From assembly GCA_963965975.1 (NCBI GenBank), contig OZ014411.1, positions 6,185,001-6,249,000 on the forward strand: a stretch of 64,000 nucleotides of DNA. The letters are read 5' to 3'. This DNA comes from Xestospongia bergquistia (Eukaryota > Porifera > Demospongiae > Haplosclerida > Petrosiidae). The notes below the pieces were generated by a model. The model was not told the DNA's origin and did no database searches. It was given only the letters and a program-made list of their open reading frames with translations. Below, piece by piece: positions 24,506 through 56,842 of the stretch (its first letter is position 1; each line of letters begins with the position of its first letter). The position numbers and the translations under genes were made by a program.

Positions 24506-24770
24506 CCATGTCAATTGTAGTATTTCATCATAGTAGTAACTTGTTGATTAAGTTGTAGGTCAATCATTTGTTTGTGTTTGTGTTTGGCCAATTTATTTGG
24601 AACAGTTACTTTGACTAGGATTCTAGCAATGATTGCAATTTCTGTATCTATTATAAATTCCTTCTACCATTTGGTGATGTGCTGGCTGAGGTAGCAAGTT
24701 AATTTCAGCTGCTTATTTCTGCTTCTAAAGGATTTTGTTTTTATTTCTTTATTTTCTTCTTGTAACAGAA
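24506..24770 (-). pseudogene. Decayed terminal exon of a GIY-YIG-like gene
   Basis: Matches exon 2 of the family (start of the 3' part at CAATTGTAGTATTTCA, then the TTACTTTGACT and GCTGGCTGAGGTAGCAA blocks) but has several indels. The frame is broken and the acceptor region is replaced (CTTCTTGTAACAGAAATATTACC). No first exon is present nearby; the next sequence is another unit flank. Confidence 0.7.
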
Positions 24771-25249
24771 ATATTACCAATTGTAGTATAATCATCAACT
24801 CTCTTCCCACATCTTTATGTTTTATTAACAAGTATTCCATCTTGATCAGTGTTCTAATTATAGTTTTCATTTATAACACCTCTTAATACTGCCAGTTTAT
24901 TTTGACATGAAACTATCCCAGACAATGAAGATAACTAGAACAACTTTATATTGTCTTCTTAATGGAGTATATAACATTGTACTAACTGATAGTTTAAAGA
25001 ACAAATGTTTCAAATACTTTACAAAATACACTTAAACATTAATTCCAAAACAAAGAGTATACTATGTCCATGTATTATAATATTATATAATATTGTAATA
25101 TACAAAACAAAACAATCTTAGAATTTTTTTTAATTATGTACTTCTAACCTAATAATAATGTCATTTATATGACTTGACTTTGCTAATATTTTAAAATATT
25201 TAGAACTAAGATCAAACTAATTTAAATCATTAACGTTAACAATGTCAAC

Positions 25250-25435
25250 AACTACAGTCAACAGTGTCAGTTGTAGTATTTCAACATAGTAGTAGCTTGT
25301 GGATTAAGTTGTAGGTCAATCGTTTGTGCAGGTAAAGAAAATGGACGATTTGTTTGCCTTTGTAAAGTTACTTTGACTGGGACTCTAGCAGTGATTGTAA
25401 TTTCTGCATGTAACGTAATCTCTTCTACCATTTGT
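25250..25435 (-). pseudogene. Truncated terminal exon of a GIY-YIG-like gene
   Basis: The last ~60 codons of exon 2 are nearly identical to the G1-type exon. The match stops abruptly at about 25,435 within an ACCATTTGTTTATT stretch followed by AT-rich simple sequence (25,436-25,495). The exon acceptor and first half are missing. Confidence 0.75.
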
Positions 25436-25590
25436 TTATTATATTATAATAAACAAATATATATTATTTATTGTATTATATTATTATTATATGAATTCAC
25501 TTAGCTAATGTTTTACAATATTCAGAACTGAGCTCAAATTAATTTAAATTATATTAACATTAATAATGTTAACAACTACAGTTAACAATG

Positions 25591-26426
25591 TCAGTTGTAG
25601 TATTTCAGCTTTGTAGTAGCTTGTGGGTTAAGATGTAAGTCAATCTTTTGTACTGGTAAAGAAAATGGATGATCTGTTTGCCGTAGTAAAGTTACTTTAA
25701 GTGGGACTCTAACATTGATTTCAATTTCTGCATCTATTGTGAGTACTTCTATTTGTTGAGATGTTGTGAATGCTGGCTGAGGTGGCAAATTAATTTCAGC
25801 TATTATTTCTGCTTCTATAGAATTTTGTATTTCTATATCTGCTCCTTGTACCAGACACTCCAGAGGTAGAGGTATTCTGGTACATCTAAACATTTGATAT
25901 TTAATCTGTAAAGTTATGGTTTATTAGCTTACCTTTCTTGTCCAAGGCAGAAAGTCACATATAGAGGATAGCCAATTGATTTACCATGATCCTTTTTACC
26001 AGGTCCTAGAGTTGAATTAGCTAGTCGATGGTCATTTCGACAATAGTGGGCTAACTCTTCTTCTAATCGCAAAGCATACTCTTCCTGGTGGGAAAAGGGA
26101 AGCTGTGTTACTTCCCTTGTAACTACTGTCAAGACTACTAGTCCATCTCTACCATGAAGACTGTCACTGTGCCTACCCCATCTAGATATTATTCCCTCTT
26201 TTTTCCATGTATCAGGATTCATTGGCAAGCAATTTATCATGTCAAGAATTGCTTTTTTGTGACTTTCTGGATTATATGGAAACACTTTTCTTAAGTCCAC
26301 CATCCATCCTCGATCACAGACATATTTTCTTTCTCCTTCTCTTTGTATTTCATTACACAGCCAATCTAAAGTTTGAGCTCCTCTAGTAGATCCAGATGAA
26401 GCCACACTCATTATGTCAGATGCCAT
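25591..26426 (-). CDS. GIY-YIG-like gene G6 lacking the YIG strand
   Basis: Exon 1 (25,933-26,426) and exon 2 (25,591-25,885) join over a 47-bp intron in phase; product about 262 residues. Compared with G1/G8 an in-frame deletion of about 35 codons follows DMIN (it reads MINCLPMNPDTW). It removes the putative GIY strand, FYIGKT and the KNRREFD linker. The Arg/His pair (RWGRH), the Glu helix (LRLEEELAHYC) and RLANS remain. If expressed it cannot form the normal nuclease centre; it may be a pseudogene or a catalytically dead variant. One Gly of the EGGER motif is also missing. Splice sites are intact. Confidence 0.6.
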
Positions 26427-26479
26427 GTTTAGGAGTGAAGTAGCAGCACCTGCATCAATGATATTGTAACTGTTATAGT

Positions 26480-26585
26480 GATTATTAAACTATATGACTG
26501 TTGTTAATAAACTATATGGCTGTGGTTATTAAACTATGTGGCTGTGGTTATTAAACTATGTGGCTGTGGTTATTAAACTTTGTGG
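26480..26585. repeat. Minisatellite, ~22-bp unit
   Basis: About five copies of a unit close to GTGGCTGTGGTTATTAAACTAT lie in the 5' flank of G6, expanded from the single TAGTGGTTATTTAAACTATGTGG seen in the same place upstream of G1. The expansion lies within the probable 5'UTR intron. Confidence 0.8.
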
Positions 26586-26720
26586 ACTGGAAGTTACTTG
26601 GGATGTTCTATTAATAGAATTTAGGCGTTATCATCTAATTATATATCGATTGCAGGGTTATGCTCTTCAAACTAAATTAAGTTACAGTGAATAATAATTA
26701 ATTAGTTTTGTGCAGTACTC

Positions 26721-27753
26721 CTCCCAACCATTGACGTAGCCAGGCAATTAGGTTTGGGTAGGTATGGGACAGGTGTGCCAGAAATTTATCTTATTAATTA
26801 TTCATGATAGGCGTGATAGACAATAATTAATGTTAATGTTAAGTTACGCATCTGCACTCAAATGAATTTATAGTAAGTTGCATAAAAACAAAATAGGTAA
26901 CTATTTGAAGCAAATCCTTCTATTTTTGTGATGGGATGCAAATTTGTCTAATACATTGTCCATGCACAAATTGGTTGCCAAGTCCTTCTCTACAGATAAA
27001 ATTGTTAAGTTGCTTAACCTTTCTTCACTGATGGTCATTCGTTAAGAAGAGTTAATTCTCTTTAAGGATAAGAATGACCTTTCATTTGTGCTGTGCTAAC
27101 TCCTCGAGTCAGCGAAATTTGTAGCAACTTGATTACCTCAGGAAAGGTTCCTTTAATAGGAGAAGTTCTCTTATAGGACCAGCTTGGCTTGATAGTCAAC
27201 ACTTTCTTTGCTTGAATTAACTCTGGTGAGACTGTCTTTGTCAAGTTCATAATGCTCTATGAATGACTGGAGTGATGTCAAGTTTAGATAACTAGGGGAG
27301 CATGCTTGAACAACCTTCATTAATGACAACTCAAATTGTTGAAGTCGTGATCTAGTTCACCCAATAAATTGTCAATAGCAGGAAAGAAATACTGACTACA
27401 ATAGTCATCTTTAGTTGACAAGGACCTTCTTTGTCCCAAAGTATCTGTTATCACTGAATAATCTAGCCTGGTAAGGGGTCTGACTTATCCTTTTAAAATG
27501 GCTGGCATTTTAACAATACCATTAGCACTAACAACAGAAGCACTTTCTTCCCAGCCATTGCTACATCTACCCAATACGATATTATCAGAATTATATATAT
27601 GTTGAATAACTTGGAAACTCTGTCTCATCACCACTTGTAGTTGTTATTGTATTCACAGTTTCAGTTTCACTATAAGCTTCAATCTCACTCAAATTAGAAT
27701 CAGTCTCAATACCTGGAAAAGTTTCGGCCACAGGCTATGCCACTGTTCCCAAC
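26721..27753 (-). mobile_element. Internally deleted hAT element with 8-bp target duplication
   Basis: The left end CATTGACGTAGCCAGG begins at 26,729. The right end (27,745), read on the minus strand, begins CAGTGGCATAGCCTGTGG. Flanks CTCCCAAC (26,721-26,728) and TTCCCAAC (27,746-27,753) are a 7/8 target duplication. The uninterrupted target is seen upstream of G1 (about 8,400-8,412, CTCCCAACATAAC). Minus-strand frames show a hAT carboxyl terminus: PEVIKLLQISLT and VSTA near 27,062-27,150, then MTISEERLSNLTILSVEKDL near 26,960-27,030, in different frames. Only the transposase end remains. It interrupts the conserved 5' block of G6. Confidence 0.75.
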
Positions 27754-28237
27754 ATAAATGTATATATCTCCCTATCTACTTGCAAATAGCTACTGTTTTA
27801 ATATCATTTTATTTTATTTTATTTTACTACTATCCCATCTGGTCATAGTGAATATAATATTACAATATGTATTATTAAAAAACCTGAATACAAGCTAATT
27901 TTTAGGAATTTAAAACACATGTGGATAGTTTTACATATGGTAAAGAAATGCAAGCAAGGATCACTACTACACACTTATATACTATCATGTGGCTAGCGTA
28001 ATTTCCCTATCACCTTCCATGCCAATTAGCTAAGTCATGATATCTATGAATAACTGCACAGCATCTTCTTAATAGAGCGTACAACATCGTAGTAACTGAC
28101 AAGTATAAGAACAAATATTTCAAATAGTTTTTAATTCAAAATAAAACAATCATTGGAGTTTTTTTAAAAAGGTGATTGTTTATAGTAAGCTCAGACTAAC
28201 TTTAAATTGTATTAATGTCAACAATGTCACGACTATG
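27754..28237. other. Intergenic flank downstream of G7
   Basis: AT-rich, with a (TTTTA)n stretch near 27,805-27,825. From about 28,050 it matches the usual downstream flank of the units (GCATCTTCTTAATAGAG..TACAACAT..GTA). No gene seen. Confidence 0.55.
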
Positions 28238-29186
28238 TTAATTATAGTATTTGAGTTCTTGTGGATTAATTTTAAGTTGTAGGTCAACCTTTTGTACTGG
28301 TATGGAAAATGGCCGATTTGTTTGCTGTAAAATGGTTACTTTGACTGGGACTCTAGCAACAATTGCAATTTCTGCATCTAAAGTAATCTCTTCTACCATT
28401 TGTTGATGTTCTGGCTGAGGTAGCAAATTAATTTCAGCTGCTATTTCTGCTTCTACAGAATTTTGTTGTATTTCTATATCTGCTTCTTGTGATGGACAGT
28501 CCAGAGGTAATGGTAGGGTTAGAGGTATACTGGTACATCTAAATATTTGATATTTAATCTGTATAGTTATGATTTATTAGCTTACCTTTCTTGTCCAAGG
28601 CAAAAAGTTACATACAGAGGATAGCCAATTGATTTACCATGATTCTTTTTACCAGGTGCTAGAGTTGGATTAGCTAATCTAATGTCTTCAACAATTGTAC
28701 GATAATGGTAGGTTAACATTTCTTCCAATCTCAAGGCATAATCTTCCTGGTGGAAAAACTGAAATGGTTTTACTTCCCTTGTAACCACTGTCAAGACTAC
28801 TAGTCCATCTCGACCATGAGGACTGTCACTGTGGCTACCCCATTGAGATATTATTCCCTCTTTTTTCCATGTATCAGGATTCATTGGATCAAATTCTCTT
28901 CTATTCTTTGCTTTCTGACAATAGGTTTTACCAATATAGAACAGTTCTACTGCATGATTAGTTTGACTTTCAATATAAATGAACAGAGCATTTATCAACC
29001 TAAGAATTGCTTTTTGTGATTTTCTGGATCATTTGGAGACACTTCTTTTAAGTCTACCATATATCCTGGATCACAGACATATTTTCTTTCTCCTCCTTCT
29101 CTTTGTATTTCATTACACAGCCAATATAAAGTTTGAGCTCCTCTAGTAGATACAGATGAAGCCACACTCATCATGTCAGATGCCAT
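28238..29186 (-). pseudogene. GIY-YIG nuclease-like gene G7, single frameshift
   Basis: Exon 1 is 28,586-29,186 and exon 2 28,238-28,538, with conserved splice sites. A run of T is one base short at about 29,010-29,015 (GCTTTTTGTG against GCTTTTTTGTG in G1). This shifts the frame after NHKK, so the first 63 codons end in QFLG and a stop. Downstream, the frame from 28,998 is fully open and keeps FYIGKTY, SQWGSH (Arg replaced by Gln), LRLEEML and RLANPT. The R-to-Q change at the otherwise invariant Arg argues for real decay rather than only a base-calling error. Confidence 0.75.
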
Positions 29187-29666
29187 GTTTAAGAGCAACA
29201 GCACTTTGTTTACTGTATATAATTTCATCATCATCATCAAATAATCTTAGGACAATTTTTAATACTATTATATTCTTGTTGCAAAATTTTGGTGCTCTCT
29301 TAAGTATTATTATATTATAAGTAAATCTCTTATGCAACAAACAAGACAGTTAGTTAGAATACAACAACATGAGATAGCAAAAAATTACAGTTAATTAAAA
29401 TCATCAACTTTGCTCTCCTCCAAGATTTTTATGCTTCATTAATAAGCATTCCATCAATATTCTAATTGTAATCTCCATTTGTAACATCTGTTCATACTAT
29501 CAGTCTGTTTTTCACAATGAAACTATCCCAGACATATGAAGACAAGTACTATCTTGGAATTATTTAATCATGCACTTCTAACCTAGTAACAACATTATAT
29601 GACTTTTCTTGGCAAATGTTTTAATTATATTGATATAACTAATGTCAACAACTACAGTCAACCATG

Positions 29667-30590
29667 TCAGTTGTAGTATTTCAATATAGTAGTAGCTTGT
29701 TGATTTAGTTGTAGTTCAATTGTTTGTGCAGGTAAAGAAAATCTACGATCTGTTTGCCTCTGTAAAGTTACTTTGACTGGGACTCTAGCAGTGATTGTAA
29801 TTTCTGCATCTAACGTAATCTTTTCTTCCGTTTGTTGATGTAATGGCTGAGGTGGCAAGTTAATTTCAGCTGCTATTTCTGCTTCTACAGAATTTTGTTG
29901 TATTTCTATATCTGCTTCTTGTACCAGAGGTAGAGGTATTCTGGTACATTTAAACATTTGATATTTAATATGTAAAGTTATGGTTTTATTAGCTTACCTT
30001 TCTTGTCCAAGGCAGAAAGTTACATACAGAGGATAGCCAATTGATTTACCATGATTCTTTTTACCAGGTCCTAGAGTTGAATTAGCTAGTCGATGGTTAT
30101 TTCGAAAAAAGTGGGCTAGCTCCTCTTCTAATCTCAAAGCATACTCTTCCTGGTGGGAAAAGGGAAGTTGTGTTACTTCCCTTGTAACTACTGTCAAGAC
30201 TACTAGTCCATCTCGACCATGAGGACTGTCACTGTGCCTACCCCATCTAGATATTATTCCCTCTTTTTTCCATGTATCAGGATTCATTGGATCAAACTCT
30301 CTTCTGTTCTTTGCTTTATGAACATAGGTTTTTCCAATATAGAACAGTTCTACTGCACGATTAGTTTGAGTTTCAATGTAACTAAACAACTTATTTATCA
30401 TGTCAAGAATTGCTTTTTTGTGACTTTCTGGATTATATGGATGCACTTTTCTTAAGTCCACCATCCATCCTTGATCACAGACATATTTTCTTTCTCCTCC
30501 TTCTCTTTGTATTTCATTACACAGCCAATATAAATTTTGAGCTCCTCTAGTAGATACAGATGAAGCCACACTCATCATGTCAGATGCCAT
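29667..30590 (-). CDS. GIY-YIG nuclease-like protein, G8 (two exons)
   Basis: Exon 1 (29,998-30,590) is fully open from MASDMM, with FYIGKTY, SRWGRH, LRLEEELAHFF and RLANST. The usual exon 2 acceptor is lost (TTTAG/ATG is TTTAA/ATG here). An AG nine bases further on (TACCAG/AATACC, exon edge 29,940) restores the same phase and removes only three codons. The resulting product is about 288 residues ending in LKYYN. This is the most diverged of the intact standard copies and lies head to head with the WDFY3-like gene. In-frame ATG-type codons exist six residues upstream (30,608), but the MASD start is the conserved one. Confidence 0.65.
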
Positions 30591-31414
30591 GTTTAAGAGC
30601 AACAGCACTTTGTTTACTGTATATAATTTCTGGGCGTATTTCTCATCTTAAATAGATTCATAGCCCTAATTAAATATTATTAATTGCAGGGGTGTACTCT
30701 GTCTTCACAATATATTAAGTTACAATGAATAACAATTAACTAATGTTGTAAAGTACCCTCCCAACTTAACATTAGTATATTACATCATAATGACTTCATA
30801 TATAATTGATAGTTTGTGTCAATTATTGTACTTTAACGTTATTAATAAGTCATATTAATTTTATGCAGACAAAAAATAAGTTATATCTATTACAGTATTA
30901 ACATGTTTAATTATTAATACTAATATTTATATGTAACTTAAATTTTATATAAGATAATGCCTTAAACCTAATATTAGATATTAGGTAATTTTATCAATTA
31001 CTATAATAATCACTGAAATTCTGTGTGCGCCAGAATTTTTATTTCATGAATAAAATTAAATTAAAATGGACTTGACTTAGAAAAATTGCAAAAATTGTTA
31101 TACATTAAATCTAATACAATTAATAGTATCTTTATGGTATTAGTATTACTGGGGGAGGAGGGGGTTACTCATTGTGTTCATTTTATATAACTGTAGCCTT
31201 TAATTGAGAAGCTTTAGGATAATAATAAAATTAATTTAAAAAATCAATTATTGCATTACTATAAATATATATCAACTTTTAATAGTCAATACTTTGACAG
31301 ACTGACTTTCTCTTTTACTTTTATTTTATATAATATCAATAATAATGTATTTTAATTAGTAATTTATTAATGAGTTCAATATTCATATAATCCATTATAA
31401 TTATCATTTATTAG
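30591..31414. other. AT-rich DNA between G8 and first WDFY3 exon
   Basis: The first ~200 bases match the 5' flank of the other units up to about 30,810. The rest is very AT-rich, with one G-rich run (GGGGGAGGAGGGGG at about 31,150). No exon, TATA-type start or CpG-rich promoter is recognisable. The first WDFY3 exon opens with an acceptor (TTATTAG/GTGATA), so this is intron, at least at its right end. Confidence 0.55.
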
Positions 31415-52466
<21,052 letters not shown>

Positions 52467-52509
52467 TATTACTGCTTTTTATAAATGAATATAAATTATT
52501 CTTTACTAT

Positions 52510-52515
52510 AATAAA
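52510..52515 (+). terminator. Polyadenylation signal of the WDFY3-like gene
   Basis: AATAAA 44 bases after the stop codon, followed by AT-rich sequence. Position and hexamer are canonical. Confidence 0.6.
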
Positions 52516-52962
52516 CTTGCATTAATTTGAAAGTAAATTTTTAACCATCTTGGTCAACTGGAGGGGATGATGTACATGTGTTTGTTATCAATTTGTCTGA
52601 ATTGCTCTGTCTATGTAGTAACGACACAAGTATTAGAAGACTACATACTAAAAACAGAGTTGATTGATTTTATAACTTGGCACTGGTGAACTCCAAGGTA
52701 GTCAAATGTCATAAGCTTGATGCATGTCTGATAACAGATTACATTAGTCTTAAGTAATCTAGTTTATTTAGAAGGTGTACATGTTTGTTGTTTCTTTAGT
52801 GAAAGGTTGTGCACAGTAAACATTAAAAACTGCACATATTGTCCAATAATAAATCTTATAATCATGAATACAATTGTAAATTGTTTACACTATTATTGTT
52901 TACAAATTATTAACTTAAATAAGTTAGCAAAAACTATTTCATACAAAATTGCAGTAAAACAG
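52516..52962. other. Tail-to-tail intergenic region
   Basis: AT-rich spacer between the 3' ends of the WDFY3-like gene (+) and the kinase gene (-). The left part recurs at 63,770-64,000. No gene seen. Confidence 0.6.
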
Positions 52963-54684
52963 TTAATTTGAATTTTCTGCCCGTTTTCTTTGTCGCTTTA
53001 AGATAGCTTGCAATTCGTCATCTTTTTGATCCAGCTTTAAAGGGTTAACTAGTTTGTTAGCTACAGGTTGTGGTCTACCTAATGTGCTACTTTTTTTTTC
53101 TTGCTTCATTTTAGCACCATCCTGTTTTGTGATATCATCTGTGGTCTGAGAAACAGGTCGTGGTGCTCTTTGGCCTACATTCTCTGTAGAGATTATATCA
53201 GGAATAGGATGCTCATGAGCTGACTCAATCTTCTGTCGTCTCTTGAGAAGTTTAGCACCTAAAGATGTCAATGGTTGGTCATCATCTTCAGTCTCAATAG
53301 CAACAGGAAGAAGACAAGTACCAACTTTTTGTGGATTATAACCTTTAAGTTGTGGAGTTGGTTTTGTTGGTGCTGGTATAGGAGTGTATCTAATAGGTAA
53401 AGGGAGTAAAGGGTCTTTTCTTCTTTCTTCTGGGATTAGAGTGTTGGCTTTCTTAGCAATATCAGGAATGTTATTTGTTAAATTGGACTTTAACAGCTCA
53501 TGGCCATCTGAGGTATAAATAGAAAGTGATAATATTTTATCTTCACTATCAGATCTGTTGAGTTACTTTGGGTTCTTTCTGACTTTGGCTTTATGACATC
53601 TCCTATAGTTAACTCAATGTATTCCCAATCACTGGGTTCAGGCTTGGTCTCTGAAAACTGCAATTAATGATTGAATAATGGTTATTACATTATTTTGAAA
53701 TTTTGTTCATGTACTGATGTAGCTAATTCACATTACTTTTAATGATGAGCATTATTGCCCTATGATAAGAACTTATTATGTGACGTTAATTGATTATGCC
53801 ATTAATGCATGAATTTATAAACTATACATTACCTGGTATGGCAAACATTGGTGATTAGCATTATACTGCACACCTTTTTCCAATTGCTTTTTCTCTCTCA
53901 ATGTTTTTTGGTAAAGTTCTTCAATTTCTCGTAGTCTTTCTTTAAGCTTTTGTCTGTCTTCAACCATTTGTAAGTTTTGGTGTTCAAACTGTATACATTG
54001 AGACTCCAAAGCACTATTCCTGGATTCCAGGTTTCTAACAGTGAGGTTCAACTGTTCCAATGATTTCTATTAAAAGCAAGAGTTGTTCATTCCTAATCAA
54101 TCACATGTAGTGTTACTATATTTTGTATTCCTTCACATTAATAACATAGCTACCTTTTAATCATTATAATTCCTTTTAATCACTATACAGTTGGTATGTT
54201 TATGTATATGTAGTTGCTATGATAATGTTGTCATGATTGTGGTTGTTGCTATGGTAACACACATGATGTTGAAGAAACTGTTGCTATAGTGACATACAAC
54301 TATCTGACATTGCATTTTTGTGTGGATTACATGGTTCCATGGATTTGGGGATTTTTATGTCAAAAGTTAAACTAAACATTACATATGAATTCAATATCTG
54401 GTAGGTTTTGGCTTTGTTTCTAACAAATTTTGGATAGTTATGGCAATAAACATTTTCCTTCTAAAAATGTAGAAAATGGGCACTGTCACTGAATTCTTTA
54501 CTTTTTGGTAGAAAAAAAAATTATCAAAACCTGCTGATAACATATATTAATTAAACAATGGTAATCAATTAAATATCTGGCAGGTTTTGACAATGTAATA
54601 AAAATTGAAAAAATAACCAAAAATAGCTGACTCTTAAAATAATAATTAGCCTAATGTTCATAAGATCACAATTAATGTTGCTAT

Positions 54685-54718
<34 letters not shown>

Positions 54719-56842
54719 GCTGCAGTGATATATATATAGTTTATGTTAATGTTGTCATGATGATCTTTACCATGAAATAGTTGCTAGTAACATACATGCT
54801 GCTAAAGTAAATGTTGCTATGGTGATAACCTTAGTACAGTATGATATCACTGTATTCATAGTTTTTATTATGGGGTGAAAAATTAAACTATTCATAAATC
54901 TTGGAATAGAATAATGTGTAAAGATTTATGAATACTGTCATTGTGATTTGTCTCCCAAAAAGCTAATAAACTAATTACAATCTCCTATTATATTGTTTAA
55001 AATTCAGCCTTACCACCATGTGTTATCTTAATCAACCACTTGCTGTGGTTCTTTAAATACAGTTTTTGTGTACATACCTCAGTGTTTCTAAGGTTTTCAA
55101 TATCTTGATGTAGTCGTTCAATAATTTCTTCATATTGATGCACCTTTGCCATATTGTCATCATTCATTTGACGAAGTAACATACTTTCCTGTTCCATATG
55201 AACAATCTAAATAAAATGTGATATCTCAACATCAGCTAGATGAACCTCAATAACAATACCTGAGCTGACAAGGAATCTCGTACATCCTGTAGTTCTCTAT
55301 CATGTTTATGTTTTTGCTCCATCTAATGAAAATTATTGATATTATAGTACAAAGGTCACATACTATCAATATCATTTACTAGTTATTTTTAATACCTGAA
55401 CTTGTAACAATTCAGTAACTTGAGACTGTAACTACATAAAATATAAACATGATGATCATATAATTAAAACTAACTTCTTCTTTTTCATTTGCCACTGCTG
55501 CCAGCTGGACCTCTACTTCTTCCTTTCCTGTAGTAATTGTAATCACTTGACTTTCCAATTCCTCCTTTACATTAGTCATTGTAGTTAGTTGAGCTTTCAA
55601 TTGATCTACTTCATCTTCCTTTGTTCTGTCTCTATCAGAAACTACTTTCAAATCAATTCCAGGTAACTTTTCCACAAATTCTTTAACAGCTGTTTGATAC
55701 TCCTTCAGTTGGTCTACCAGATCTGTATTTACTATTTGAGGGCACTATATACCATATAAAGAAATAATCAATTTAAAACACATTATATGTAATGACATGT
55801 AGCTGAACACATGCATAAGCTATGATTGATAACTTACAGAAATCTTCATAAGATCTTCTAGTTTATATGGATAAGCAGAACAAAATTCATTGAGGTTTGC
55901 GTTAAGTGTTAGCATAGTTGGTCGTTTCTCTGGCTCATCTTGAAGGCATGCTACAATAAGGTCATAGAGACAATGTTCTTGACCCATTTTCTTCAGCCAT
56001 GTCCTTCTTCTTTCCATTTCAATACCATCTTTAATTTCACCTACTTTCTTCCAATTCATATAAACAGGCTGTGGATATACTTCATTGATAAGGTAAAGAG
56101 TTACATGACCTACAAACAAAGAACTAATATAATGTGTTGTAATATTACTAAATTTACCAAATGAGAATGTGTCCAATTTCTGATCATATTTCCCTTCAAC
56201 AGCCTCTGGTGGCATATAATCTGTTGCTCCAGGCATTATTGTCATGCTACCCTTGTTCAAAATGTTTTGTGGAAGTACTCGTGACATTCCAAAGTCTGCT
56301 ACTTTAGCACATAGTTGTTCTGTGAGCAATATGTTGCCAGCATTGAGATCTCTATGTATGACACCATGAGAATGAATGTGTAACAAACCTGATGAAACAT
56401 CTCGTAAAATACTTAACTTAATGGATAGAGGAATATTTTGATGTTTCTCTATGAATCTTCCAAGATCAATGTGTAGCTTTTCCATAATTAGTGTTAAATC
56501 TCTTGGGTCTGGTGATGGCTGATAAATACCAAGAAACTGAACGATGTTTGGATGACGCATCTTGCTCACTAGGTCGCATTCTTGGCGAAATTTCTGGATC
56601 AATGGCATGTACTGATCTTCTTCAACAAACTGATGGGCTCCTAATCCAACGAGAATATCTAATATACGTTTCCCAATGCACACTGCTCCATTGTATTTGA
56701 CTTCAAAGACAGCACCATAAGAACCTCGTGCCTTCTCTTTCAATGGCTCAATTCTCTCGTCTAAAGAAATCATGTACTGTTGCAAAACCTCACTTGGCAC
56801 TTCATTTCCCCATACATTATGAAACCAAAGATTGGCCGCCAT
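52963..56842 (-). CDS. Tyrosine-kinase-like protein kinase with coiled-coil tail
   Basis: Exons (minus): 56158-56842, 55838-56109, 55475-55744, 55396-55431, 55260-55322, 55078-55206, 53833-54066, 52963-53657; about 794 residues. The start has a CACCATGG context. Kinase motifs: G-loop GSYGAV (40-45), K58 in VCIGKRI, E88 in FRQE, HRDLNAGN (163-170), DFG (183-185), PPEA (211-214). All catalytic residues are present, so it is likely active. HRDLNAGN fits the TKL group. Exons 3-7 are heptad-like and rich in E, Q, K and L (coiled coil). The last exon is polar, with a basic end (LQAILKRQRKRAE). A single-base frame conflict lies at about 53,550. The partner and pathway are not recognisable. Confidence 0.8.
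54687..54715. repeat. (AT)n microsatellite in kinase intron
   Basis: An uninterrupted AT run in the long intron between exons 6 and 7 of the kinase gene. Confidence 0.95.

Noticed and set aside
55940..56700. Plus-strand frames inside the kinase gene (and at 60,019-60,779)
   Set aside because: They are antisense to well-supported kinase exons with all catalytic motifs on the minus strand.
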